A stretch of DNA of 64,000 nucleotides from Rhizophagus irregularis (Eukaryota > Glomeromycota > Glomeromycetes > Glomerales > Glomeraceae). The position numbers were made by a program, and so were the translations under genes. Shown here piece after piece: positions 12,583 through 25,032 of the stretch. Each line of letters opens with the position of its first letter. The first letter of the stretch is position 1. The stretch covers positions 806,001-870,000 of the forward strand of contig NC_089454.1 of the NCBI RefSeq assembly GCF_026210795.1, given 5' to 3'. The notes beneath the pieces are model-generated. The model did not search any database. It worked only from the letters and a program-made list of their open reading frames with translations, and was not told where the DNA came from.

Positions 12583-15500
12583 ATGAATCGTACAAGTTAT
12601 TTTTCTTTTCAAAAATTTAATTTATATAATTTTTCTACAAATTATTTTTTTAAAAGAAATTATTTATCAATAAATTCAATAAATTCATTAAATTCATTAA
12701 ATTCATTAAATTCAATAAATTCTTATTTAAAAAAATCTCCTTTAATTAATTTTAATTATAATGTATCATCATATTCAACAGGTTATTATGATCCTTTATT
12801 TATGAGGGTAGTGATGGTTAAAGTTGATTTTTATTAATTTATAATTAAAATTTTCTTATAATTAAATTTTCTTATGATAAAATTTTCTAGGTTCAACTTC
12901 TCAAGATTTAATAATAAAAGAAACTTTATTCAATCCTAAAGTTCATGAAAAATTGGAAAATTTAGTAATTCGTCATTCTAAATTATCCGAAACATTATCT
13001 AATCAAGTAAATGTTCATATTTCCTTTTTTTTTTTATCTTTTTTTAAAAAAACATATTAATAATTTTATAAATTAAATAATTTAAGATATCATCAGATAA
13101 TCCAGATAATCCTGAAGAAATAGCAAACCTTTCTAAAGAATTATCAAGTTTAATTGATATAACTAATTCTTATAATGAATTAAAGAAAGTGCAAGGTGTA
13201 GTATATAATAATTCATTTTATGGTTTATATTTCTTTGTCGGTTAGAATTTGATAGTTGGTAACGGATTAATTGATGAGAGAATGTAGTGTAGTTGGTAAC
13301 GGATTAATTGATGAAAGAATGTAGTGTAGTTGGTAACGGATTAATTTATGAGAGAATGTAGTGTAGTTGGTAACGGATTAATTGATGAAAGAATGTAGTG
13401 TAGTTGGTAACGGATTAATTGATGAAAGATTGTAGTTAAAAATGTAGTTGAAAGAATGTAGTTGGTAACAGATTAATTTAGAGAGAATATAGTTAATAAC
13501 AAATTAATTGATAGAATGTAGTTGGTAACGGATTAATTGATGAAAGATTTAGTTAATAACAAATTAATTGAAGAATGTAGTTAATAGCAGATTAATTGAA
13601 AGGTTGTAGTTAATAACAAATTAATTGAAAGAACGTAGTTGATAACGGATTAATTGAAGAATGTAGTTAATAGCAGATTAATTGTAGTTGATAAAAGATT
13701 AATTGAATGTAGTTGGTAACAGATTAATTGAAACATTGTAGTTAATAACAGATTAATTGAACGTTAGTTGGTAACAGATTAATTGAAGGATTGTAGTTAA
13801 TACTTTAAATTATCAAACCATTTACTAATTTTTATAAATTGATTTTATATATAGGAACTTGAAGAAATTAAAAAAATATTACAAGAAACTACAACATCAT
13901 CAGATGAAGAAGAATTTAAAAATCTTATACAAGAAGAATATCATGAATATTTGGAAAAATTAAAATTACTTGAACAACAGGTAATCCAAGGTTTATTACC
14001 AAAAGATTTAGCTGATGAAGGAAATGCCATAATTGAACTTCGAGCTGGTAAATATACTAAATTATAATTCTTTTTATCTTCACTTATAAAAAAAATTTTA
14101 CATTTTTATAAAAAAAAATTTTTTTTTTTTAATAGGAACTGGAGGAGATGAAGCAGCATTGTTTGTTAATGATATATTAAGAATGTATGAACGTTATGCA
14201 GAATTATGTAAATGGAAATTTGAAATCTTGTCTAAATCAGAAGATTCTATTGGAGCTATTAAGGTACTTTATACCATTTCTTATTAAACCGAGTCATCCA
14301 AATTTTGAGGCACAAAATAAAAAATTAATCGGATTTTTTTTTTTTTAATCAGGGAGTTATTGCTACAATATCAGGTAAAGGTGTATTTGGAAATATGAAA
14401 TTTGAATCAGGAGTTCATAGAGTACAAAGGGTTCCTATAACAGAGAAAGCTGGTCGGATACATACGAGTACAATTACGGTTGCAATATTACCAGTTCCAT
14501 CTGAGGTATTTATGATATTATGATATTGTGATATCGTGATATTGTCATTTTAATATTTAATTAGATATATATATTATTTTTTTTTTTTAGGCAGATGTGA
14601 AATTTAAAGAATCTGATTTACGTATAGACTATTATAGATCAAGTGGTAAAGGAGGTCAGCATGTTAATACAACATCAAGTGCCGTTAGGATAACTCATAT
14701 CCCAAGTGGTATTGTAGTATCTATACAAGATGAAAGATCTCAACCGAAAGTAAGTACTTTTACGATCTCGATATAACGATATGTTGGGACCCAAATGAAA
14801 ATCATTGAAAAATATCAAATCATACCGAAAGTAAAATCAAATTTACCGAAAGTGAAATTTCAAATTATACCGAAAGTAAAAGTTAGATCTGACTGTACGT
14901 GTGGTATAAGTCAGTTTATCAGTTTGTAAAATATAGAATTTGGAAGAGAATTAGAACTATTACTTTAACTTTTTTTTTTCTTTATTTTCGTTTTACATAG
15001 AATAAAGCAAAAGCATTACAAATATTACAAGCGAGATTATATGATATGGAAAGAAATAAATTACATCAAGAAAGAAGTGAAAATAGAAAACAGCAGGTAT
15101 GATATAAAAGTAATAGTTATTTCACGGGGAGTCATGATATTTTATGCGACACGTGAAATAACTCTTTTATCTCATGGAGGCTAACGTCCAGTGATGGGAA
15201 AGAGTGGGAAAGGTATAAAAACACGTGAGCATGAAAAATATCATCAGAAAAATTACGGGCATGAATATACTGGCGACTAATTAGTAATACATATAATAAT
15301 TTATTTAAGTGAATAATATAAATCTTTTTTATTTCAACTTTTATTATTATATAGGTTGGAACTGGTGAGAGATCCGAAAAAATAAGAACTTATAATTTTG
15401 CACAAGTAAGTTTAATATTTTAATATAATTTTAATTTTCTGAAATTACAACACAGAATATTTAAATAAAAAAATCTTTTCTTTTTTTTTTTTGGTAAATT

Positions 15501-15641
15501 TAGAATAGAGTAACTGATCATAGAATTAATTTGACATTACATGAATTGGATAATGTATTAAATGGTGAATCATTACAAGTTATTGTAGATGGACTTAAAG
15601 TACACAATCAAATTGATATATTACAAAGTAGTTATATTTAA
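12583..15641 (+). CDS. Mitochondrial peptide chain release factor 1 (RF1 class), about 10 exons
   Basis: Reads UAA/UAG stop codons on mitochondrial ribosomes and triggers peptide release. Exons as read: 12583-12781 (end uncertain), 12891-13006, 13087-13188 (or 13195), 13855-14047, 14136-14263, 14353-14505, 14591-14749, 15001-15096, 15355-15405 and 15504-15641; about 444 residues. Exon 6 carries the PxT stop-recognition motif as [14 protein letters not shown]. Exon 7 has the catalytic GGQ loop [18 protein letters not shown]. Exon 10 ends with [15 protein letters not shown], the usual RF1 tail. The N-terminus is rich in Asn, Ser, Phe and Lys with few acids, fitting a mitochondrial targeting sequence, and contains a small internal repeat ([11 protein letters not shown]). 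Most junctions are GTAAGT-like and in frame. The donors of exon 1 (GTTATT) and exon 3 (GTGCAA) are atypical, so those two ends need RNA support. Intron 3 is swollen by a minisatellite. Confidence 0.9.
13248..13800 (+). repeat. Intronic minisatellite in the release-factor gene
   Basis: Intron 3 holds more than ten copies built on GTAGTTGGTAACGGATTAAT plus a variable TGATGAAAGAAT part. The early copies are about 45 bp and near identical; later copies shorten to about 30-35 bp and drift (GGTAACGG becomes AATAACAA). The other introns of the gene are 65-260 bp. Confidence 0.85.
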
Positions 15642-16073
15642 ATATGAATAGATTGGTTGGATTGATTTGTATGTTGTAAAATAAATACACGAAAAATTTT
15701 TTTTAAAAAAATTCCACTTTTCTCGTGTTTAATATTTTATTAAATTTTTTCTCGAATAATTTAAATAATTTTAAGTGTTGATCACGCACTACAAGTGTCA
15801 TAAAAAAATTTTTTCAAATCATCTTATGTAAAACTTGATTACGAAATATATATTCTAATTTTATAATGTCAATCTGATTCATGATTTATGCTATATGATC
15901 AATTTTATAATAGTCTTATATCTTTTAGTATTAAAGATTCATAATAATATTATGAATCTTGTTAAAAAAAAAAAATTCTACAAGTTTAAACAACCGTTTA
16001 TACAGATCATTCTTATTCATATGACTAAGAAATAACTTTTGTAATAATAAATAGTCCCCTTTGCAGCCTAAGA
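15642..16073. other. Shared 3' region of convergent release-factor and RCE1 genes
   Basis: 430 bp between two stop codons facing each other. It contains AATAAA-type signals on the plus strand (about 15681). No gene was seen. Confidence 0.5.
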
Positions 16074-17559
16074 TTAATTGTTTGTTGTATTATACCAATA
16101 TATTGACTTTTCAACGTCTCCATATAAACTTGGATTAGTTGCAGGAAATAAAGAAAATACAAAGGTAATCACCCCACCGAACAAGGCTACTATAACAACT
16201 AGAAAAGAAAACAAAAATTATTTTCAAATGTTAAAAATGTTATGATTATATTTTTTAAAAAAAATCACTAATGGAATAATCTAACCTTTTTTAATTCCTT
16301 CTGAATATGTTGAAATATTAATAGATGGAAATCCCATCATATTACAAAACATATGAGCAAAAAATGGAGGAATAATATGACCTAATTATAATTATAATAA
16401 TTGTAAAAAAATATTATTATAAAATTGCATTATAAAATTAAATAAATTAAATAGAAAATCGAATATCATACCTGTTCTAACAAATAAAAATGTGGCATAC
16501 CATCCAAATAGTGTAGTATACGTCAATTGGAATCCTTTAATAAGATCGGATCTTTATCAGTAACAAATTTAAATTAATTTACATAAATAATAAGTGATTT
16601 ATATTACCTGAAATCACTATTGCGACTTTTGCTGCTTCAGCAGTTCTTCCACGATTGATGTAGGTCTCCCAAGCATGATGTACGTGAGCTGCTCACATAA
16701 AATGTGAACAGGAACGTAAAAAGTACATATTAATATTAAAAAGAATAATGTTGAGTAAAAATTATTTGTAAGGTACCTATTCCAAATACTAAAGGCGATA
16801 AAAATATAATTTGAGCATGAGAAAAATTTGCTAAAGCAAGAAGCGGAACCATGCAACATCTAAATACATATTCTTCAGTAAATGGTGCCTGGTGAAAGAT
16901 AAAAATCTTATTGTTTATAATAAAAAGTATTAAAAGAAAAGAACCTTTTTTGAACTTACAAAAATTAAATTTCTGAATCCAATCAAAGATCCAATATAAT
17001 CAAAAACATCATCTTGCCAACTAAATGCAGCTTGAAAAGGTAATTCTTTATCCAAAAATTTAATCAATAAAGGACCAGCAAATAATGACATTGTTAACCC
17101 CAAAGGAATAAGAAGTGTATTTAATAAATAGTATGAACTAGTTGGCAATGAGAATCCAAGAAGTACCCATGTTGTTTTAATTTCTGTCAAAACTGTCTAA
17201 AGAAATAGTAAAAATAAAGAAAAGATTAAAAAAAGAAACAATAAATATATATTTGATATAAAATTGAATAAAGATTATTTTACAGCTGAGTCATCAAATC
17301 CTCCGCAAAGACGTATTAAAAACCAAACTCCAATGAATGAAATCGAGCAAGAGATGATAACACTAATTCCACGATTCATGATAACTTTCGGATGGTCTTT
17401 TGTTAATTGAGGATTATTACCACCAATTCTTGTTGTCTTCGAAAAATATAAACCTCCAACGAAACATAATGTAAAAAACACACAATTAAAGATAGCGTAA
17501 AAAGGTGGTATAATAGGATCAGAATCCGATTTTATTATGTGATCGAGATTTATTCCCAT
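16074..17559 (-). CDS. RCE1: CAAX prenyl protease 2 (RCE1), 7 exons
   Basis: An ER-membrane type II CAAX endopeptidase that removes the last three residues of prenylated proteins. Exons on the minus strand: 17559-17284, 17196-16960, 16888-16777, 16688-16608, 16534-16472, 16381-16286 and 16198-16074. Every junction is GT-AG and in frame, giving 329 residues, the family's normal size. Catalytic residues are present: Glu176-Glu177-x3-Arg181 (TEEYVFR), His210 in FGIAHVHHAWE, and His266-x3-Asn270 (HMFCNMMGFP). These are the EExxxR, FxxxH and HxxxN/D motifs of the ABI/CPBP family. Several hydrophobic helices surround them, as expected for an eight-helix membrane protease. The gene is convergent with the release factor. 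A CAAX-ending protein is encoded about 7 kb to the left. Confidence 0.93.
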
Positions 17560-18058
17560 ATTAAAAAATTATTAAAAATAACAAATTAATAAAGTACGCG
17601 AGATATTTTAATAATGTTTTCTTTTATTTTTACACCAGTGTTCTTAAAAACTTTGTAATTGTGAAAAAAGAAAAAAAAAAAAAGAGGAAAAAAAGAAATG
17701 ATTGATTTAATGAAACAATTATTATTTTTTATGGTTTTATAGATAGCAAATTTGGATATAGGCACGTGGATCATTGCGATAAGATTGTCATAGCTACAAT
17801 TATCAGTGTAATTCCTTAAAGACAGAATTATAAAAATTTTTAATATTCCCTATTCAAGATTCAACGTATAAAAATTTTTTCGCATCACCAAAGTATTGTC
17901 TCGATCGAATGACAGATATACATCTCGTTTTTTAAGACTCAGATTTGGTTGAATTCGCATTTAATTTTTTCCTCGAATTATTGAAAACTCAACTAATAGT
18001 ACCGTTGGCCACAGCATAAAATACCCGGGTCAGAATTCAAGAACTCGATTTTTTTAAA
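17560..18058. other. Upstream region of RCE1, no gene seen
   Basis: AT-rich with a purine run around 17665-17695. The short open frame here lacks any protein-like character. Confidence 0.45.
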
Positions 18059-18307
18059 TTGAATAGTACCACAGGTACTGTGGAGGCAAATGGTTTTGAC
18101 CTTCCAGTTTCAGCAAAATTTCTGAACGAAAATAAAATAAGAGTAGCAGTCATTTGCTGCTCAGATGATATTCCTGTGGCCCGAAAATTATGTGCCCACA
18201 TATCAGCTTTTCATAAACGGGCAAATAGCGATAATACCGGTAAAACAAATTATGGAGAGGCCTTTTCCACCAGAATTACAGAATTAAGAATTTTTTGCCA
18301 TGTATAA
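18059..18307 (+). pseudogene. Possible transposase-derived fragment
   Basis: An 82-codon open stretch without a proper ATG (it opens on TTG after a stop-rich AT tract). It contains RVAVICCSDDIPVARKLCAH, which resembles the D-I-P-A-x-R-K-x-C-G-H signature found near the catalytic core of CACTA-type and related fungal transposases. The sequence after it (SAFHKRANSDNTGKTNYGE) does not continue as expected, so the fragment would be truncated. Base composition is richer in GC than its neighbours, which fits an insertion. Family resemblance is from memory and unverified. Confidence 0.35.
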
Positions 18308-19549
18308 TACCTGGGTCTTAATCACGGGGGTATTATTTTTGGGGCAGTGTATATATACATACATGTATATATATTGGCCAACGGTAACTGATTGGTGAAC
18401 ATGTAACAATAATTGGTTAACATAGTTAACATGAAACAAAAAGATTTTACGTGAATTCAACTAATATAAATATCACAACTCACAAGATCATTATCCCATT
18501 CTATCACTACATTGATATTTGTGATAAATTATACGTATATTTCTTGCAAGAAATTAGTTTTTCGATTTATCAAATTTTTGTTAAATTGGATTTTTCCAGA
18601 TATGGATTACAAACCTCAACAAACATTTTACTTGTAATTTTCAAAATAATTTTTAGTTTGTGAAATCCCAATTATGATGATCAAATGTGCCACGATTAAA
18701 TTTTTTTTCGACATTTTATCCATCATCTTTTTTATTAATATCAATATAAATAGATTTTTATTTGTAAACATAAATTGAAACATCTTTTTAACTTTTTTTT
18801 TTTTGAATTTGTTATACATTCAAAGTATTTTATATTATGAATCTTACTTATTAATAATTATTAATAATATGTTATTAAGTAATATTATTATTATTAGATT
18901 AATGGGTCTAGGACTTGTTATTCCGACTCCTGATATATTTATGACCCTTTATATTACATAATTAGGAAAAGCTTCACCTGACAAGTCATCTCTTAAATTC
19001 TCGAGTCAATCAATTAGGAAAACGGCCGTATTCTTTGTACCTTAACGGTTTAACCTGAAACCCTAGAATTATATTTATTAAACCAAATTTGAATAAAAAT
19101 AAATTTATCGTATAGATCCTCTACTATTTCAGAAGTAGAAATAAATACATTAGTATTAATATCAAAGCGATCAATGACCCCGCTTGCTAATCCCTCCTGA
19201 TAGTTTGCCTACAAGAAATTATAAGAAAAAAATGAATTGTAACTGATTAACTTTGTGTGGATTAAGCGATAAGGAATTTATGATGAAATTACACAGATTT
19301 TGTGAAAATCCGGAAATATCCGTGCATATTCGGGTATGTATGACTTCTGTTGTATATATAATATGATATGGTGCCATAACGCTAAGTACAGTTAGTTCAT
19401 CGCTGATAATTGAATATCCATGCATATTATTCTAGTCATCAGCGCAACGTTCCGGGAATGCATTGCATTTCACATAAAAAAAACTATATTTGAATAATTA
19501 AATAATTAAACAATCTCCAATAAAAAACAGAAAACCATTTTTTTCTAGT
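18308..19549. other. Intergenic, nothing firm
   Basis: AT-rich DNA with a (TA)n-type tract near 18350. Short open frames near 18451 and 18903 have weak protein-like runs but no start, splice pattern or recognisable motif. Confidence 0.4.
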
Positions 19550-19749
19550 TTTATTTTACGATTAAAAAGGAAATCAATTTGACAACTGCTACGGACTTGT
19601 ACAAGTTCTGCGGATTACAAATTCCCATTATACCTGCAGATATTATTATTGATGATCTTCAATCATCTGACGCAAAATGGCATAAGACATTGATTCTTCT
19701 AGTTGAAATATATGGAATAAATAAAATAATTTACCTTTTCCATTTTTAA
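19550..19749 (+). pseudogene. Coding-like remnant or orphan exon, unknown product
   Basis: After an acceptor-like TTTTTTCTAG there are 66 in-frame codons up to TAA at 19747. The stretch includes TTATDLYKFCGLQIPIIPAD and DDLQSSDAKWHKTLILLVE. Composition is that of real protein (balanced charged and hydrophobic residues) rather than AT noise. No ATG precedes it within reach, and no linked exon was found. I do not recognise the family. Confidence 0.35.
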
Positions 19750-20159
19750 ACTAACAAAACTTATTGTACATTTACTTCTTTTGCCAAATTCAACATATTT
19801 AAAATTGGAAATGTATGTCGTTGACTAATTAATCGAAAAATATTCTCGTGATGTTAGTCACATTGCTTACAGCCATGTTTAGCACAATTTAATGGTTAAT
19901 CTTAGTGATGAAATACCAACAGGGATTAACGAAAGGATGTTCAAGGATGTTCGGAATTGTGCCGTAATAATACGTGATCGTAAATGTTCCGAAGCATCCT
20001 ACCCACCATGTGATTGAATTCTGATTGCCACTTTTAGGAGATACTGTAATTCCAAATTTGAAATTCCCTGTTTAGATTTAGGAAAAGGTTTAAATCCTAA
20101 ATGACAAAATCAAATGAAGTACCATCAAATGATCAAATCAAAATGGAAAATCATCGTTA

Positions 20160-20900
20160 TCTATTTCACAGCCACAAAGTGGTGTTAATGATCCTCCGTC
20201 AGACCCCGTACAAAGGTACCATCATCAGCATCTGATGTTCATAAACTTCCTTGGCGTGTAATGGCATTTTGATTAGGTATTGTAAAGAAAGATTTTACTG
20301 TAATTTATTTATTCATTTATTTTATTATTTATTCATACATATATTTTTTTTTTAGTGGACCTCCTAATAATATTCTCATTATGCCATTAAATAAACAACG
20401 TATTTTTCATGGAATCAATCACCATGTTTAATAAGTGGAAGAATTGTTGAAATGAGCTTATTCTTAAATATTAAATCATTATTATTGTAGCTCACATATG
20501 ACTGGGGATCGTATCATATCGCAACAAACATCACAATATACAACAAATAATTATGATTGGTAATTTATTCAATTCTTGTTAAATTTATAAAGAAAAGAAA
20601 AAAAAATACTGATTTTAAACATGTAATAGGATTGTACCTTTACTCCATGATAGTCGAATCACAAACGCGTCAAATTTTTATGTACGCGTAGAAACGATTT
20701 CGCTTTCTGGAATTTTCGGTGTCACTCCTTCATCAGGTGGAACGCACGGGCCAATCTTAAGAGATCTACCCGAATAATGGTACAACACTTTTATTGAAAA
20801 ATACCACTTTTAGTGAACAACCTTCATTATTAAAATTTTCTTCGGCAGTCTATCACTAAAATTACCATCGTACAATGACAAGGATCAACGTTATTTACGT
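20160..20900 (+). pseudogene. Broken gene remnant, unknown product
   Basis: Several protein-like stretches on the plus strand are separated by stops and frame changes. Near 20210 one reads VPSSASDVHKLPWRVMAF then TGA. From about 20507 HMTGDRIISQQTSQYTTNNY is followed by a plausible GTAATT...TAATAG intron. From 20633 IVPLLHDSRITNASNF, then SGIFGVTPSSGGTHGP, reaches a TAA at about 20779. A further stretch (GTTLLLKNTTFSEQPSLLKF) continues in another frame. The pattern fits a gene that has decayed, or one with unusual splicing. No start was found and no family recognised. Confidence 0.35.
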
Positions 20901-21717
20901 TATTTGTAATAATGATTATTTAAAATATAGTGTTTTCTCTTCACCCAGGGAAAATTCTTTTTTGCGTAATTACAAAATAAATACAATATCAATAAAAAAG
21001 TCAAATATGATTGTTTTGGCTGAATGAAGCTACGGAGTACAAGGAGGTCAATGGGGTGGCTGAAAATTTAGTTCCACCCTAGAAATCCTATTGTGGCTTT
21101 CGTGTGGCGAATATTCTATAGATATTGTGACACAATATACACACGGATATGTACGTGCGTAACATAGCGGCATTTTTTTATTAGCTAAAAAAGAAATTTA
21201 TAAGTCTTTACTATACAAGTTTTATTATAAAAAAAAAAAAGCTTTGAACAAAGTGAACATTAAAACGTTGCATTGTTAAAATAAATTAAAAATGAAAAAA
21301 AAAAAATGAAATTAATTTTATAAAAATTAGGTTCCAGTTCCCATATCATACGTGACGTTTCGTAGTTAAATTCCCATTAAAAAAAATAAGATTATGTCAT
21401 TTCCGCAGAAAGGAAATAAATATTACGTCAAAGATTATCGAAATAATGGGTACATAGTAGGAATAAAAGACGCTGAAAAATAGGGTATAGTCTGATGTAA
21501 TATAAATTTATTATGTGTAGAAAGATGGAATATTATTCTTTCTTTTAAGAAAAATCTACTGGTTACACTCTCACTAAAATAAGGGATTTACTTCCAAGTT
21601 ATTGAATTTTATTGGAAGGTATAAGAACTCCATTTAGTAAAGATTTTCTGAAGATTTTGTTCGTTATACATGAAATAGTACAAACCTGTTTAACACGTGA
21701 CTGTGGCTTCTAAAAAA
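20901..21717. other. Upstream region of the Zn2Cys6 gene
   Basis: AT-rich spacer with no gene or element recognised. Confidence 0.4.
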
Positions 21718-21724
21718 TATATAA
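21718..21724 (+). promoter_or_regulatory. TATA-like box of the Zn2Cys6 gene
   Basis: TATATAA, about 150 bp upstream of the ATG at 21872, after a less AT-rich stretch containing CACGTG at about 21695. Confidence 0.4.
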
Positions 21725-21871
21725 TGGCTTGATTCCTCATACACTCATCAAAAAAAAAAGCATTCATACGTTAAATAATTATTTTTCTCTCTTAATTACG
21801 AAAAAGCAATTTTTGATCTTTTTTTTTCTCGGAAAAAAAGTTTATTTCCTTTAATTTTAATAAGAAAAAGA

Positions 21872-23155
21872 ATGAATTCCCAAACCACTTTCTCAACATC
21901 ACATGATCAAATGACGCCATCTTTAAAGTCACAGAAAAAATCAAGAGGCAAAATTAATATTGTGGCGTGTGATAGATGCAAACGTGATAAGAAAAAATGC
22001 GATGGAAATTATCTCACTAGAAAACCATGCAAATATTGTCATAATCATAATGAAACTTGCGTTTATTCCGAACCAAATCTTTTGAGAATTACTCGTATTT
22101 TAAATGCAGCAAGAAAAAATGCAGTAGCTGGGGAAGAAAGAGAAGATGATCCGGAACAATCTAGACAAGAACTTGAAGAACAAATGACCAAATATGAAAA
22201 TACTATAATTTCATTAATGAATCAAATAAATCATAAAAATGAAACTAAACCAATCGATCTTATTGGAAACCTTTACCTTTCTTTATTCTCCAATCCTCAT
22301 ATTTCAAATGAACAAACAATAATTTTAAAAAAATTATGCGAAATAACAAATAATGTGAATACAAATATTGATAATGAAAATCTTAATAAAATTCTAAATA
22401 AATTATTAATTCTTACATCAAATGATAGTACAGAATTTGAAAAGGGACAATCTTGGGAAGAACTTGAAAATTTTGTTATTCATAATAACTTAATTATTCC
22501 TATTCCCTTGACAGCTACGAATTTCTTTGGATTTTCTTATCCTTCCGGATCTACCACACCTATTCCATCACCTCAATTTTTAAACAATGATCAATTTCAA
22601 AGTAACGATTATAAACCTAATGTTATGACAACTTCAAAAAAACGTAAAATTGAGCACATCGCTATTAGACCTTCGAAGAAAGAGAACAATGTGATAGTAT
22701 GGCATCGAAATGATCCTTGCGAAGAAGTTCCTATGATTGCTGTTCACGCACCTCAAAATATTCATTCTATTGATAACGAAATTGTTCAAAGCCCAGATAT
22801 TTCATTTGAAAATATTGATAACATTTCTAATGAAAATTTACAATTTTCAACATTGTTATCTTCTCAAGAATCATACGGACTTGATGAAGTAAGTCTTGAT
22901 GAAATCGAACAATTTTCAAACGTAACCTCACCTACATTTTCAAGTTCCGATGATAATATGGAATTTCCCACCTATCTATCGAATCCTCCAGTAGATTTGT
23001 TTTACTTTTCAAATTCAACAACTTTGACGAAAATTATTAAAAACAACGGCGATTTTTTTTTTAAAAAAAAAAATGTGGTGGCTTTAACGAAAACTTTTTT
23101 TTTAAATGTGGCGGGTGGCGGTTTATCGAAAATTTTAAACATGTGGCGGTTTTAA
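21872..23155 (+). CDS. Zn2Cys6 binuclear-cluster transcription factor
   Basis: A fungal-type DNA-binding regulator. The single-exon frame has 427 residues. The cluster is complete: Cys33-x2-Cys36-x6-Cys43-x9-Cys53-x2-Cys56-x6-Cys63, with the basic CKRDKKKC loop. A helical, acidic segment (100-130, REDDPEQSRQELEEQMTK) fits the linker or dimerisation coil that usually follows. A basic KKRK/RPSKKEN patch near 255-270 could be a nuclear signal. Acidic, Ser-rich stretches from 300 to 375 resemble an activation region. No fungal-specific MHR domain was recognised, so this is a short form. The last 50 or so codons come from a local GTGGCGGTTTTAACGAAAA repeat and look unnatural, so the true C-terminus may differ. 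The target is unknown. Confidence 0.87.
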   Translation: MNSQTTFSTSHDQMTPSLKSQKKSRGKINIVACDRCKRDKKKCDGNYLTRKPCKYCHNHNETCVYSEPNLLRITRILNAARKNAVAGEEREDDPEQSRQELEEQMTKYENTIISLMNQINHKNETKPIDLIGNLYLSLFSNPHISNEQTIILKKLCEITNNVNTNIDNENLNKILNKLLILTSNDSTEFEKGQSWEELENFVIHNNLIIPIPLTATNFFGFSYPSGSTTPIPSPQFLNNDQFQSNDYKPNVMTTSKKRKIEHIAIRPSKKENNVIVWHRNDPCEEVPMIAVHAPQNIHSIDNEIVQSPDISFENIDNISNENLQFSTLLSSQESYGLDEVSLDEIEQFSNVTSPTFSSSDDNMEFPTYLSNPPVDLFYFSNSTTLTKIIKNNGDFFFKKKNVVALTKTFFLNVAGGGLSKILNMWRF

Positions 23156-23185
23156 CAAAAACACGGCGATTTTATCGAAATTTTT
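23036..23185 (+). repeat. Tandem repeat covering the 3' end of the Zn2Cys6 gene
   Basis: Degenerate copies of GTGGCGGTTTTAACGAAAA, with A/T spacers of varying length. They begin inside the reading frame and run past its stop. Confidence 0.65.
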
Positions 23186-25032
23186 ATTTTAATTATTTTA
23201 TTTTTTTCATAAGCATATGACTGTATAAGAAAAACCTTCATTATTTTTATAATTTCGAAATACTATATGTAATATAAGTATATAAATAGAGATTTTTTTT
23301 TTTTTTGCAAAACTGCCATTTCTATTTTTATCATTAAAACTATTACATGTATATATAGACAATATAGAGATAGAGAGAGATTAATTTAATAATAATTTTT
23401 TCATTATAATTGCGTATTTAATTAAGCTATTTAATTTATGTAATCTATGTAATCTATGAATTTATCATTTTAAGTTATTAAGCAATATTTATTTGTGAAA
23501 CGTTTACCAATATGATTAAATAATAAAAAAAAAAATATTTAATTAAATTTGTCATTTTATCATTTTAATAATTTTGATTATTTATACCAAATTAGTTAAT
23601 TATTAACAAGTTTCTTCAAGAACCTTACGTTTACTAATTATTCATCATCATGATTATGATGTAATTTTATCAAAAATCTTGATTCTATGACATGTGATCA
23701 GATTTATCATTATCATGCAAGTGATGGAAATTGGACAAGAAAAAAAATTTGGACTATTAGATTTGGACTAGTTCACTACTAGTTGACTCAAAGTCCAATT
23801 CTCTTATAGTAAAATCCTTCTTTATCCGACAATTCCGACAATTTTGGTTGGTTTGTTTGAATTTTTTAATAAAGAATCGTTAGTTTAATTAATATCATGT
23901 AAATAAATATGCAATAATAATAGAATCTTTACCGTCTATATTATTATTAATATAAAAAAGAATTGGTCGTAGTTCTAATATCACTGTAATAATAAAACTT
24001 CTGAGCTTCAAATTTGAATTACGTCATTTACATTATTTTATCAAAAAAGCGTTTAGAGCTTCTTGGAGATTTCCATTAGTTTCCATTAGATAAATTTTCT
24101 CCACAACAATATCTGATTATGTGTTTACTTTTTCGAATCCTGATTTCTCGGAAATTTCCCAAAATTTTCCCCTTCTAAAACTTTTTACAAAACAATTAAA
24201 ATTTAGAACGACCTAATATAATAGAAAGAAAGAGAAACATAAATTCAATTAATAAATTTATTAAATTTATTACAATCGATACATATTTGTTATTTCTTAA
24301 CATGGTTAATAAAAAGAAATATTAAATTATTGAATTAATAAAAAAACAAAATTTTCAATTTTTTCTTATAATATTTAAACTAAATATAAGAAAAAAATGA
24401 AGCCTATTGAAGAAAAAAAAGAAGAGAATCCATATGTGTAAATAAAAAAAAATATACCGTAAATTAATTAATAATAAACGAGATCCGGAAAATCAGGAAT
24501 CTTAATTAAGAAAATTTTATCTCATATACAAAACCCAAAAAAATATAATAATTTTTTTTTTTCTTTTTTTTTTTTTTAATAAAAATTGGATAAAAATTGG
24601 AATAAAAAAAAATATAAAGTTAATTATAATATATAAAAAAAATAAAATATATTTAAAAATATATTGAATTTTTAGTAAAATAAAAGGTAGATTTGATATC
24701 GTGTTGAGAAATATAATATTACATTTGATTGATTATACAAAAAAAAAACATATATTTTATCTTATAATATATATATATACCTTTGTCGATATATTATCCG
24801 AATTTTTTTTTTATTTTTTATTTTTCAAAGGATTTAAAATGTTGATTTAAAATGTTGGGAACGCGAGAGTTAATATGAAAGTAATATTTCGAAATTGATG
24901 TATTTGTTAAAATATTTATATTACACAGAGGATTTTATGACATTTACGGGTGAATGTTAAAGTGTGATTCTAGAAAATTTTATACAATTTCAATAATTAA
25001 TTTTTTATTATTTTTTTTAAAAAAAAAGAATT
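23186..25032. other. Intergenic, AT-rich, nothing recognised
   Basis: 1.8 kb of A/T runs and short AT repeats. No exon, RNA gene or inverted-repeat element was identified. Confidence 0.45.
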
